Below, in pieces: positions 1-8,416 of a DNA stretch of 42,622 bases (position 1 is the stretch's first letter; each line of letters begins with the position of its first letter). The notes under the pieces were generated by a model. That model searched no databases and had not been told where the DNA came from. It saw only the letters and a list, made by a program, of their open reading frames with translations. Both the position numbers and the translations under genes were made by a program. Location: positions 1 to 42,622 of the forward strand of contig CACPKA010000011.1 in the NCBI GenBank assembly GCA_902634485.1, given 5' to 3'. The DNA is from an uncultured Pelagibacteraceae bacterium (GTDB lineage: Bacteria > Pseudomonadota > Alphaproteobacteria > Pelagibacterales > Pelagibacteraceae).

Positions 1-1
1 A

Positions 2-181
2 AAAGCAGCATGGAAACAAAATAAAAAGAAGAAAAAAAAGAAGGCTAAAATAGATCCAGAAATTGCACAAAGAGCAGCAGTACTTGCTAATATGAAAAAA
101 CAAATTGCACTAGCAAAAGTGAATGCTCAAAGAGCTGCTACAATTGAAGCACAGAAACAAATAGATAGTAAAACTGAATAA
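2..181 (+). CDS. C-terminal end of a Lys/Ala-rich protein (5' truncated by window)
   Basis: An open frame enters from the left edge and reads about 59 codons to a TAA at 179-181. The visible part starts with a run of lysines, then an Ala/Gln/Lys-rich helix-like stretch with two similar pieces, AQRAAVLANMKKQIALAKV and AQRAATIEAQKQ. The stop shares its last A with the ATG of the next gene (TAATG), so the two are probably translated together. The function is not recognisable from this fragment. The reading frame is well supported by the coupling and by the absence of stops, but the identity is unknown. Confidence 0.6.
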   Translation, partial: KAAWKQNKKKKKKKAKIDPEIAQRAAVLANMKKQIALAKVNAQRAATIEAQKQIDSKTE

Positions 182-2697
182 TGTTTAAAAGAATTTTTAT
201 AAAAACTGTATTCTTACTTTTTTTATCCTCAAATATGTTTGCTAATGCAAATGATGTTGCCGGGTTATCGGGAGTTTCAGAAGCAGCAGGAAATTCAGCT
301 CAAGCCGCAGCAGATCAATTATCATCGGATGCTGGTAAAGTAGCTGCAAACTTAGAAAGTGCTACTGAAGCCTTAGGAGAAGCAAAATCTGATATTGGGA
401 AAGCATTAGATACATCAATAGCGCAAGCAGAGTCAGCAATGGAATTTGCACAAGAAAGTTTAGCAAAAGGCGATATAACATCAGCTGTTCAAGCTATGTC
501 ATTGGTTGAAGGAGTGGCAGATATGGCTTTAGGTGCAGTACCAGATCCAACAGCATTAGATATGTCAGATATGAATTTTGGAGAAGATTTTTCTCCAGAA
601 GAAATGGCAGCCTTATCAAGTATAGCTGGACAAATGGGAGCTGGCAAAGTTGTAGCAATGCAAAAACTTGCTGGATCAATGAACGCGGTAGAAGGAGCAG
701 GTTTTGATGCAAAAGGAATGATGGGCGCTTTAGATTCTAATGGCATTGGAATTGGATCTGCTATGTCAGGTCTAGCAGAAGCAGGCATGGTAGACATGGG
801 ATCTATTATGGGAACAGAATCATTTGATATGGGAGCTTTTGATGCAGGCAGTTTTGCATCAATGAATGTTGCAGAAATGGGAATGAACCCAGCAATGATG
901 GCAGGAGCTTTAGAAGCTTTACCTGTTGGAGCAGCTACAGCAGCTCTTGAAACACTTACTTCAAACCCATCAGCAATGGGAGATATGGCAGGCGCTATGA
1001 CTGGAGCGATTGGCGCAACAATGATGTCAAAAGGCATGGGAGCAGAAATGATGGATGCTATGGGAGCAACTATGGGAATGGAAGGAATGGCAGGAATGGC
1101 TCAAGGCATGCAAGGTTTAGAAGGCATGGAAGCTCTTGGTGAAGCGATGGGAGGAATGGAACAATTAGCAGGAAGTTTAAGTACTGCTTTTGCAGACCCA
1201 TCAACAGGAATTACGGCAGCGATGTCAGGAACAGTTGGAATGATCAGTGGAGCAATTTCAGGAAAAGCTCCAAAAGAAAAAACTGCAATAGCTATGGGAA
1301 TGGAAGCAAAAGATTCAGCGGCATCTTTAATGATGGAAGAAGGCCCAGAAACAATTGAGATGCCAGAAAATGTTAGTGAGTCTGGAATGATGATGGGAGC
1401 TATGGTTATGGCAAAACCATCATTAGCAGGTGGATTACCTGGTGCAATGGCACCCCCAGAAGGTATGACAGCTATGGGAATGGAAGCTGCAGGCGCAATA
1501 GGTGCTGAAGCTGGAGTAGGAATGGCTGGGATGGCTGACGTTATGGATGGAGGAATGGATCCAGCTGCGATGGGTGAGGCTATGGCAGGAATGACAGGTA
1601 TGGATGCTGGAGCAATGGATGAATTAGGAATGGCTCAAATGGCAGCACAAACAGGTTTAACGCCAGGAATGGTTGCGAGTATGGGTGCAGCAGGAATGGC
1701 AGGTATGGATGTAACATCTGTTATGTCAACTGAAATGGCAGGACTAGGTAGTGAAGCGATTCAAGGTATGGCAAAAATGGCGGCTGAAGGAACAATGTCT
1801 GCTTCAATGATGGGCGACATGATGGAAACAGGTTTGGTTACCCAAGGAACAATGGCTGCAATGGGTGAAACAGGTATGGAAGGTTTAAGTGAAGCCATGG
1901 GTATGGAAGGTGGCGACATGGGATTAGCAGCAATGAGTGGTGGAATGGTTGGCATGGGTAAAATGGATATGAATGCAGAAATGAATCCTGAAATGGCCGA
2001 AGCTATGGGAGTAGCAGGAGGACCTGAAGGAGCTAAGCTCGGAGATATTATGGGAGCTGGTGGCCCTGAAGGTGGAATGGAAGGCATGGAGGGCATGGAA
2101 GGAATGGAAGCAGGAATGGAGTCTGGAATGAATTTAGGACAAGTGTCAGCAGCAATGGGCACAGGTTTAGACCCAGGAGCAGCAATGGGCTCAGTAGCAA
2201 AAGCTGCAGGTGCAGCTTCTGAAGCTGGAGCTGGATTAGCAGGTGCAGCAATGGGTTCAGCAATGTCTGCTCAAGGAGCAGCAGCTTCCGCAATGGGAGC
2301 AGGTGCAATGGGCGCAGCTATGGGAGCCGGTGGCATGGGTGAAGGTGCTATGGGTCAAGCTATGGGCGGCGCAATGCAAGAAGGTATGGGCGGCGCAATG
2401 GGCGGCGCAATGGCAGGAGCTATGGCAGGTCAAGCAGGCGGCATGGGTGGCATGGGCGACATGGAAGGCGGCGGCATGATGGGCGGCATGGAAGGCGGCG
2501 GCATGATGGGCGGTGATGGCGGCATGGGCGGCATGATGGGCGGCGAAGGTGGTTTTGGTGGCCTTGGCGGCGAAGGCGGTATGTTCGGCGAAGGCGGCAT
2601 GATGGGTGAAGGTGGACCAGGATTTGGCGAAGGCGGCCCTGGAGGACCAGGAGACGGCCCAGGAGGACCAGAACCAGGCGGAGACCCTCCACAATAA
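181..2697 (+). CDS. Exported Met/Gly/Ala-rich low-complexity protein, 838 aa
   Basis: A signal peptide is visible at residues 1-24 (basic start, hydrophobic FLLFL core, likely cleavage after ANA). The mature protein is low complexity: by hand count about 130 of 838 residues are Met, with most of the rest Gly, Ala and Glu. I found no Cys, Trp, Tyr or His and only one Arg (R4). Residues 30-110 look like an Ala-rich helix; about 110-700 is built of GMxGM, AMG and EGMEGME units; residues 700-838 turn into GGM/GGE and finally Pro/Gly/Asp. I do not recognise a family. Met-rich exported proteins can bind Cu(I) or Ag(I) or absorb oxidants, and GGM tails occur in GroEL, but neither role is shown here. 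The gene overlaps its upstream neighbour by one base and converges on dhaK 8 bases away. Confidence 0.85.
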   Translation: MFKRIFIKTVFLLFLSSNMFANANDVAGLSGVSEAAGNSAQAAADQLSSDAGKVAANLESATEALGEAKSDIGKALDTSIAQAESAMEFAQESLAKGDITSAVQAMSLVEGVADMALGAVPDPTALDMSDMNFGEDFSPEEMAALSSIAGQMGAGKVVAMQKLAGSMNAVEGAGFDAKGMMGALDSNGIGIGSAMSGLAEAGMVDMGSIMGTESFDMGAFDAGSFASMNVAEMGMNPAMMAGALEALPVGAATAALETLTSNPSAMGDMAGAMTGAIGATMMSKGMGAEMMDAMGATMGMEGMAGMAQGMQGLEGMEALGEAMGGMEQLAGSLSTAFADPSTGITAAMSGTVGMISGAISGKAPKEKTAIAMGMEAKDSAASLMMEEGPETIEMPENVSESGMMMGAMVMAKPSLAGGLPGAMAPPEGMTAMGMEAAGAIGAEAGVGMAGMADVMDGGMDPAAMGEAMAGMTGMDAGAMDELGMAQMAAQTGLTPGMVASMGAAGMAGMDVTSVMSTEMAGLGSEAIQGMAKMAAEGTMSASMMGDMMETGLVTQGTMAAMGETGMEGLSEAMGMEGGDMGLAAMSGGMVGMGKMDMNAEMNPEMAEAMGVAGGPEGAKLGDIMGAGGPEGGMEGMEGMEGMEAGMESGMNLGQVSAAMGTGLDPGAAMGSVAKAAGAASEAGAGLAGAAMGSAMSAQGAAASAMGAGAMGAAMGAGGMGEGAMGQAMGGAMQEGMGGAMGGAMAGAMAGQAGGMGGMGDMEGGGMMGGMEGGGMMGGDGGMGGMMGGEGGFGGLGGEGGMFGEGGMMGEGGPGFGEGGPGGPGDGPGGPEPGGDPPQ

Positions 2698-2705
2698 TTT
2701 TATTT

Positions 2706-3701
2706 TTAATTATTCCAAAATGGACATTCGCTTTTATCGAATAGATATTTTTTTATATTATCTTTTAATTTTAAAGTAGTTATAGACATACCAGCCATTT
2801 CCATAGAGGTTGCATATCTTCCTACATAAGATTTAAGATTATTTATTTTTGAATTAGTTAAATTCTCATTAACTCTTTTTGATATAATATAAAGTTCTTC
2901 TAAAGGCGTTGCTCCCAAACTATTTATCATTATAACAACATTATCATTTGATGTGAGTTTAGAGTCATTAATAATTCTCTTATAAAGATCATCCACCAAA
3001 TCATTAGCTGGTTTAAGTTTTTCTCTTTTTATACCTGGTTCTCCATGTATACCCATACCAATTTCTATTTCATCATCGTTTATTTCAAAAGTAGGTTTTC
3101 CAGCTTCTGGTAAAATACAAGGGTACAAAGCAACACCAAGAGTTCTTAAATTTTTATTTACTTCTGATGCTAATTTAAAAACTTCATCCAAAGATACTCC
3201 TGTTTCAGCTATAGCACCTGCTGTTTTAAAGACAAAAATCATTCCTGCAATTCCTCTTCTTTTAGATTTTTCTTCTTCACTTGCACTTGCAATATCGTCT
3301 GCAACAATTACTTTTTTTGTTTTAATACCTTCTGCTTCAACTATTTCGCACGCCATTTCAAAATTCATTACGTCTCCTCCGTAATTTCCAATAACACATA
3401 AAACACCATTACCATTATCTGCATTTTTTATAGCAGAAACCATTTGTTCAACTGAAGGTGAAGCAAATACCGAACCTATAGCGCATGCATCTAAAAAACC
3501 CTTACCAATATAACCAGTAAACACTGGAAGATGTCCTGATCCTCCTCCTGTTACAATTCCCACTTTATTTGAAGCTTTTTTAGCTCTTGTAATTACTCTT
3601 TTATTATCTTTTGCAAAAGCATAAATATCTGGATGAGATTTAACTAGTCCATCAATAGATTCTTCAACAAAGTCACTGGGGTTATTAATTATCTTTTTCA
3701 T
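2706..3701 (-). CDS. dhaK: Dihydroxyacetone kinase subunit DhaK
   Basis: A 331-residue DhaK-type kinase domain, which binds dihydroxyacetone (or a related ketose or aldose) covalently for phosphorylation by its ADP/ATP-carrying partner DhaL. The sugar-site motifs are present: GGGSGH at 52-57 (H57), NYGGD at 106-110 (D110), and MGIHGEPG with H219 as the hemiaminal-forming His. These match the catalytic H56, D109 and H218 of E. coli DhaK. The partner dhaL lies 1.2 kb away on the same strand, separated by an epoxide hydrolase on the other strand. No DhaM or other PTS gene is in the window, so phosphate could come from ATP or from a PTS encoded elsewhere. The exact sugar is not known. Confidence 0.9.
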   Translation of the reverse strand: MKKIINNPSDFVEESIDGLVKSHPDIYAFAKDNKRVITRAKKASNKVGIVTGGGSGHLPVFTGYIGKGFLDACAIGSVFASPSVEQMVSAIKNADNGNGVLCVIGNYGGDVMNFEMACEIVEAEGIKTKKVIVADDIASASEEEKSKRRGIAGMIFVFKTAGAIAETGVSLDEVFKLASEVNKNLRTLGVALYPCILPEAGKPTFEINDDEIEIGMGIHGEPGIKREKLKPANDLVDDLYKRIINDSKLTSNDNVVIMINSLGATPLEELYIISKRVNENLTNSKINNLKSYVGRYATSMEMAGMSITTLKLKDNIKKYLFDKSECPFWNN

Positions 3702-3739
3702 GTAATTTTATTTTTTAATATACTAAAGTATATTTTTAT

Positions 3740-4882
3740 ATGATTACACCATTTAAAATAAATATTTCAAACAAAATAATTGAGGATATTAACAATAGAG
3801 TATCTGTTTATCCATGGCATGAAATGCCAGATGATGGCGGATGGGCTTATGGTACAAACTTAAATTATATGAAAGAAATATCAAAATATTGGGTTGAAAA
3901 TTTTGATTGGAGAAAATCAGAACAAAAAATTAATAAATTTAAAAATTTTAAATCAAATATAGATGGTATTGATATTCATTTTATTTATGAAAAAGGTAGT
4001 GGATCTAACCCAAAACCTTTATTGTTAAGCCATGGTTGGCCTGGATCAATTATAGAATTTTTACATATAATAGATCAACTTGCCCACCCAGAAAAATTTG
4101 GTGGCAAAGAAGAAGATGCTTTTGATGTTGTAGTACCGTCCTTACCAGGATTTGGATTTTCTGGGCGACCTTCCAAACCAATCGGACCAAGAAAAATGGC
4201 TTCGATATTTAATTCTTTGATGACTAAAATTCTTGGTTTTAAAACATATATTGCTCAAGGTGGGGATTTTGGAGGAACAATTGCTACCTGGCTTGCATAT
4301 GATTTTCCAAAAACATGTAATGCAATTCATATAAATATCTTGATTGTTAGACATCCTGATGGCCCACAAACTAAAGAAGAGAGGGATTGGGAAGAAAGAT
4401 TTGAAAGAAAACAAATAAATGAAAATGGTTATAGAACTCAACAGGCAACAAAACCTCAAACATTAAGTTATGCAATGATGGATAGCCCAGTAGGTGTTGC
4501 TGCATGGATAATTGAAAAGATGCGTGGTTGGTCAGATATAAAAAATGGTGATATTGAAAGTGTTTATTCTAAAGAAACTTTATTATCAAACATAATGGTT
4601 TATCTAGTTACGAAAACTTTTAATACTGCTTCGTGGATTTATTTTGGAAGAGTAGGCGAAGGTGGTAGATATCTTCCAAAAGAAGGTTTGCCTATTAAAG
4701 TTCCAACTGCTGTTGCTTTATTTCCTAAAGAATATTTAGAATGGGCTCCAAGATCATATGTTGAAAGAATTTATAATATTAAGCGCTGGACAGAAATGCC
4801 AAAAGGGGGACATTTTGCAGCTTTAGAACAGCCTGATTTATTAATCAAAGATATAAGAGAATTTTCAAAAAGCTTCACTTAA
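3740..4882 (+). CDS. Epoxide hydrolase, microsomal-type N-terminal domain plus alpha/beta hydrolase
   Basis: 380 residues. An N-terminal epoxide-hydrolase (EHN) domain at about 1-110 starts with the typical F-x-I-N-I-S pattern. The alpha/beta-hydrolase core follows, with the oxyanion motif HGWPGS (98-103), nucleophile elbow GGDFGG with D176, and C-terminal catalytic H358 in PKGGHFAALEQP. The family hydrolyses epoxides to diols through an alkyl-enzyme ester. There is no signal peptide, so it is cytosolic. It sits between dhaK and dhaL on the opposite strand, 38 bases from the dhaK start, and its last 18 bases overlap the 3' end of dhaL. The substrate is unknown. Confidence 0.85.
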   Translation: MITPFKINISNKIIEDINNRVSVYPWHEMPDDGGWAYGTNLNYMKEISKYWVENFDWRKSEQKINKFKNFKSNIDGIDIHFIYEKGSGSNPKPLLLSHGWPGSIIEFLHIIDQLAHPEKFGGKEEDAFDVVVPSLPGFGFSGRPSKPIGPRKMASIFNSLMTKILGFKTYIAQGGDFGGTIATWLAYDFPKTCNAIHINILIVRHPDGPQTKEERDWEERFERKQINENGYRTQQATKPQTLSYAMMDSPVGVAAWIIEKMRGWSDIKNGDIESVYSKETLLSNIMVYLVTKTFNTASWIYFGRVGEGGRYLPKEGLPIKVPTAVALFPKEYLEWAPRSYVERIYNIKRWTEMPKGGHFAALEQPDLLIKDIREFSKSFT

Positions 4883-5452
4883 TTTAGATAATGCAAGCAT
4901 TCCAGGATCATCTAAATCTTTAGTTTTATCTTCAAACATTCTAGCTCTACCAATTTTAATTTTTTTTCCTTTAAAATCTTTTAACGCTTGTTTTGTAGCT
5001 AATTTAAAAATTTCAGAATAATTTTTATTTTCTTTTAACTTTTTTATTATTAAATCTAAACTATCAGCTATAGTTTTATCCCCGAGATTAGTTTTTCCTC
5101 TTTCAAGAATTGTTTTTAATGCAGTTTCGAATAACATTATTATATCTTCATGATTACATTCAGTTTTACCTTTTAAATTTTTTGAAATATTCATAAATGA
5201 AAATGCAATTAACGTTCCAAAACTAGATCCAGATTTTTTAACAAATGCTTGTGAACATATCATAAAATTAGCACCCATATCATCACTAAACTTATTTATA
5301 TTATTATTTATTTCCTCCAAACCACTTTTAATAGTAATTCCTAAATCTCCATCACCAATTTTGCCATCCGCTTCATTAAATTCATTATATGAATTTTTAG
5401 CTTCAGAAAGCAATTTTTCAAAAATGTTTTCCATTATTTTTTTATTTAGCAT
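4865..5452 (-). CDS. dhaL: Dihydroxyacetone kinase subunit DhaL
   Basis: 195 residues, the nucleotide-binding subunit that pairs with DhaK. The Mg-ADP site motif ADGKIGDGDLG supplies D29, D34 and D36, equivalent to the three Asp ligands of E. coli DhaL. GDKTIADSL and GRARMFEDKTKDLDDPG match the other conserved loops. The first ATG directly abuts the stop of the upstream sugar dehydrogenase gene; an alternative start at Met7 (MENIFEKL) is possible. It probably belongs to the tauABC-dehydrogenase operon by orientation and spacing, and its 3' end overlaps the convergent epoxide hydrolase by 18 bases. Confidence 0.88.
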   Translation of the reverse strand: MLNKKIMENIFEKLLSEAKNSYNEFNEADGKIGDGDLGITIKSGLEEINNNINKFSDDMGANFMICSQAFVKKSGSSFGTLIAFSFMNISKNLKGKTECNHEDIIMLFETALKTILERGKTNLGDKTIADSLDLIIKKLKENKNYSEIFKLATKQALKDFKGKKIKIGRARMFEDKTKDLDDPGMLALSKLSEAF

Positions 5453-6520
5453 TTATTTTTTCTCCATTAACCATAATGCATCTTGACTAAGAAAATACAA
5501 TTTACCATTTGTAGGATGAATTTGTATATCTCTTATTCTTCCAATCTTATTTTTAAAAATAATATCTTCTTTTACATTTTTAAGATTTGAAAAATCAAGT
5601 TTTCTAAGAGACTTATCTTTCAAAGAAGTAATTAAAGCTTGCCCATTCCAATGATTAAATTCGTTACCTTTATAAATTGTAATAGCACTTGTTGCTATAG
5701 AAGGTACCCAGTATTGAATTGCTTTTGTAAATCCAGTTTTCCATTTAGGTCCAATTTTTGCTCCACTATAATTAGTTCCGCCCCAACCTAAAATTTTCCA
5801 ACCATAATTCTCACCTTTTTTTACTTCTCCAAACCAGTCCCCACCTTTTGCACCATGATTGCTAATATAAATTTTTTTATCGAAAGGTGATACTGTTAAC
5901 CCTTGAGGATTTCTAACACCAATTTGATAAATTTCCGGTAACCAATTTTTTTTGTCGATAAATTTTGGATTATCTTTAGGTATACCTCCATCTAAAAAAA
6001 TTCTAATAATACTTCCAGGATGTTTTGTAGGATCTTGAGCAATCATTCCTTTGCCTCTTTCACCTACTGATGCGAAGAGATATTTATCCTTGATACCTAA
6101 TCTTGAACCAAAGTGATAACGAGAATTTATAGGAGGATAGGCTCGAAAAATATTCTTAAAATCTATTTTTTCTGTTTTAAATTCACCTTTAGCAATTGAT
6201 GTGGAACTTTTGAAATCACCTCTATTTTCTGTATATGAGACCCATACAGTTTTATTTTGATAAATTATATCTAAAAGACCACCTTGACCGTGTTCTAAAA
6301 CATTTAAATTATGTGAGACATTGAGAATTTTTTTTGTATTTAAATTTATTAACTTAATTTTACCAGATTTTTCAGTAATTAATAAATTTTCATTAGATAT
6401 AAATGTTGATCCCCATGGATCATTCAAATTTATAATTTTTTTAAAAATAAATTCTTCTGCATGAGATATTGAAATATAGAAACAGAAAGAAAAAAAAACT
6501 ATTAACCTTTTCCACGCCAT
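5453..6520 (-). CDS. Exported PQQ-type aldose/sorbosone dehydrogenase family protein
   Basis: 355 residues. A signal peptide (residues 1-21, hydrophobic core then SHA-EE) directs it to the periplasm. The body is a six-bladed propeller of the glucose/sorbosone dehydrogenase (YliI-like) family: EHGQGGLLD, RNPQGL, and HGAKGGDWFGEVKKGENYGW are the usual PQQ/Ca site signatures. Family members oxidise aldoses using pyrroloquinoline quinone, and substrates are often unknown. The ATG at 6518-6520 lies 19 bases inside tauC; no better start exists downstream before the signal peptide, so the overlap looks real. The gene is followed without a gap by dhaL. Confidence 0.8.
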   Translation of the reverse strand: MAWKRLIVFFSFCFYISISHAEEFIFKKIINLNDPWGSTFISNENLLITEKSGKIKLINLNTKKILNVSHNLNVLEHGQGGLLDIIYQNKTVWVSYTENRGDFKSSTSIAKGEFKTEKIDFKNIFRAYPPINSRYHFGSRLGIKDKYLFASVGERGKGMIAQDPTKHPGSIIRIFLDGGIPKDNPKFIDKKNWLPEIYQIGVRNPQGLTVSPFDKKIYISNHGAKGGDWFGEVKKGENYGWKILGWGGTNYSGAKIGPKWKTGFTKAIQYWVPSIATSAITIYKGNEFNHWNGQALITSLKDKSLRKLDFSNLKNVKEDIIFKNKIGRIRDIQIHPTNGKLYFLSQDALWLMEKK

Positions 6521-8415
6521 GGAATTGTTTTATCTATAATTTTTCTAAGTGTGACATCAAATAAAAGACCAAGCATACCCATAACAAAGATAGTTATCCA
6601 TATAACTTCATATTGAAAGTATTTTTTTGCAACATTTTCAACAAAACCTATACCTGTTGTTCCTGCTAAAAATTCTGCAGCAACCAATGTTCCCCAACAC
6701 ATACCAATAGCAACTCTTACTCCAGTTAATATTTCAGGTAATGAATTAGGAAATATAACATATCTAAGGATTTGCCATCTAGAAGCCCCTAGCGAATGTG
6801 AGGCATGAATTTTTGATAATTGTGTACCAGACGCACCAGCTCTTGCAGAAATTATCATTATAGAAAAGGATACCATGAATAACAAAAAGACCTTTCCAAC
6901 ATTGTCAATTCCTAAAACTGAAATTATTAGAGGAGCCCATGCGAGTGGTGGAACCGGCCTATATAATTCAATTAATGGATCAAAAAATCCTTTTGCAAAT
7001 CTATTTAAACCCATAAACAAACCTAAAGGTACACCAAATATTATTCCAAGAATTAATCCTAAAAATACTCTTAAAAAAGAGTCCCATATATGACCCATAG
7101 GAATAGGTATTTTGAATAATTTAAATTCACCTGTTACCACGCTTAAAACTTTGCTTTTAAAGTTTGGTTTCACTGTACCATCTTCACTATGTACTGGGTA
7201 TTTTCCAGGAACGATATCAGCAATCCAATCAGGAAGAATAAATCCAACTATTTTACTAACATCCATCATTTCATACCAAATCAGAGGTACATTTTTAAAA
7301 CCTACACTTGGTTTAAGTAAAAGAGCAAATTTATTTAAAGTGTCAGAGGGCTTTGGTAACCATCTCCCCGAACCTTGTTCTGAGCAACTAGGTCCACTTG
7401 AAACTATTGTTCCAGCAGGGAATAGAAAAATATCAACATATCTTAAACCTCCTTGCTCTTTTTTTTGAACGCGATCAAACTCTATAAGAGATTTTTGCAT
7501 TCCATCCAAAGTTTTAGGAGGAAAAATACTTGCATACTCAATTCTTCTTGCAACTTTAAGAATATCTTTTGCAAAAGTTGATGCAATTTCGTGAGTATCA
7601 CCTAAATCTGACCTATATTTTTTTATTTCATCTTTTATTTCCTTCATTGCTTTTTTATATGAAGGATTATGATTTCTTAATTTAAAGAATGCATCACTAA
7701 TTATTTTTAATTCTTTAGCAGCTGCATCAAATTTTAGTCCTCTTTTGGTTGCAGGAATAATAGGAATTTCTATTGTCTGCTCTACTGCAGTACCAGATGC
7801 TCCCCATCCTCCTTGAGTTTTTAGAGCTTCAATTCTTTTATTTTCTTCTTCGATACTCTTTATTGGAGGGTAACTAACTTTTTGAAAATCTTCAGTTAAC
7901 CAGATAATTTGATTTGTTAATTCATCAATCTTTTTTTTATTTTCAATTTCAAGAAGTTCTTCATTAGTTAATAAGGGAATAGTTTTTTTTGTTTTTTCGA
8001 TTAAGCTTGAAAGTTTATTTTTATCCTGATCCCTTATTTCTTTCGAACTTTGAATTTCAATTAGTAATTTTTGAATATTTTTGTTTTCGCTTTTTATAAC
8101 AAATGTACTTTTAAATTGCCTTTCTTCTATGGGAAATAAATATTTTAAAGATAGCAATGAATCATTTACTTTAGCAACTTGGCAAAGTTCATTAGCTGAT
8201 TTTGGATAAAAACCTTTTGCAATATCCCAAGAATAATAAAGCCAAGTTAATAATATAAAACTACTACCAACAATAACCCAATGAATCCCACCTTTTGCTC
8301 TTTCTGGATTTCCAAAAACAGCATCAACTTTTTCAGTTTTAATTAATTTTCTTCCATATAAAATACAGCCGATAACTGCAAAAAAAATTAAAAATGTTAT
8401 AATTTGTGTAAACAT
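6502..8415 (-). CDS. tauC: Taurine-type ABC transporter permease with large N-terminal extension
   Basis: 637 residues, more than twice the usual ~250-280 for TauC/SsuC. The canonical permease domain is residues ~440-635, with an EAA loop around 535-560 (LGASRW...FPNSLPEILTG). Two extra membrane segments lie at 5-22 and 46-65. They are followed by a ~360-residue hydrophilic region (67-430) with Lys/Glu-rich coiled-coil segments and a loop holding two cysteines' worth of sequence at most (one Cys at 344). The placement suggests a periplasmic domain. One base separates it from tauB, and its end overlaps the dehydrogenase gene. It would form the channel with TauB ATPase; the role of the extension is unknown. 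Confidence 0.82.
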   Translation of the reverse strand: MFTQIITFLIFFAVIGCILYGRKLIKTEKVDAVFGNPERAKGGIHWVIVGSSFILLTWLYYSWDIAKGFYPKSANELCQVAKVNDSLLSLKYLFPIEERQFKSTFVIKSENKNIQKLLIEIQSSKEIRDQDKNKLSSLIEKTKKTIPLLTNEELLEIENKKKIDELTNQIIWLTEDFQKVSYPPIKSIEEENKRIEALKTQGGWGASGTAVEQTIEIPIIPATKRGLKFDAAAKELKIISDAFFKLRNHNPSYKKAMKEIKDEIKKYRSDLGDTHEIASTFAKDILKVARRIEYASIFPPKTLDGMQKSLIEFDRVQKKEQGGLRYVDIFLFPAGTIVSSGPSCSEQGSGRWLPKPSDTLNKFALLLKPSVGFKNVPLIWYEMMDVSKIVGFILPDWIADIVPGKYPVHSEDGTVKPNFKSKVLSVVTGEFKLFKIPIPMGHIWDSFLRVFLGLILGIIFGVPLGLFMGLNRFAKGFFDPLIELYRPVPPLAWAPLIISVLGIDNVGKVFLLFMVSFSIMIISARAGASGTQLSKIHASHSLGASRWQILRYVIFPNSLPEILTGVRVAIGMCWGTLVAAEFLAGTTGIGFVENVAKKYFQYEVIWITIFVMGMLGLLFDVTLRKIIDKTIPWRGKG

Positions 8416-8416
8416 A

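Noticed and set aside
2380..2620. Short repeated units that could suggest a CRISPR or tandem-repeat array
   Set aside because: The repeats are in codon phase with Gly-Gly-Met/Glu units, have no uniform repeat-spacer alternation, and no cas genes are present.
489..2694. Several long open frames on the minus strand opposite the Met-rich gene, and a Gln/Trp-rich plus-strand frame at 2243-2479
   Set aside because: They are by-products of the repetitive, stop-poor coding sequence in the real frame (e.g. His/Ala repeats mirror GGC-ATG units). They have no ribosome-binding sites or recognisable products.
7112..7468. Plus-strand open frame of 118 codons opposite tauC
   Set aside because: It is antisense to a well-conserved permease gene, and its composition fits a shadow frame.
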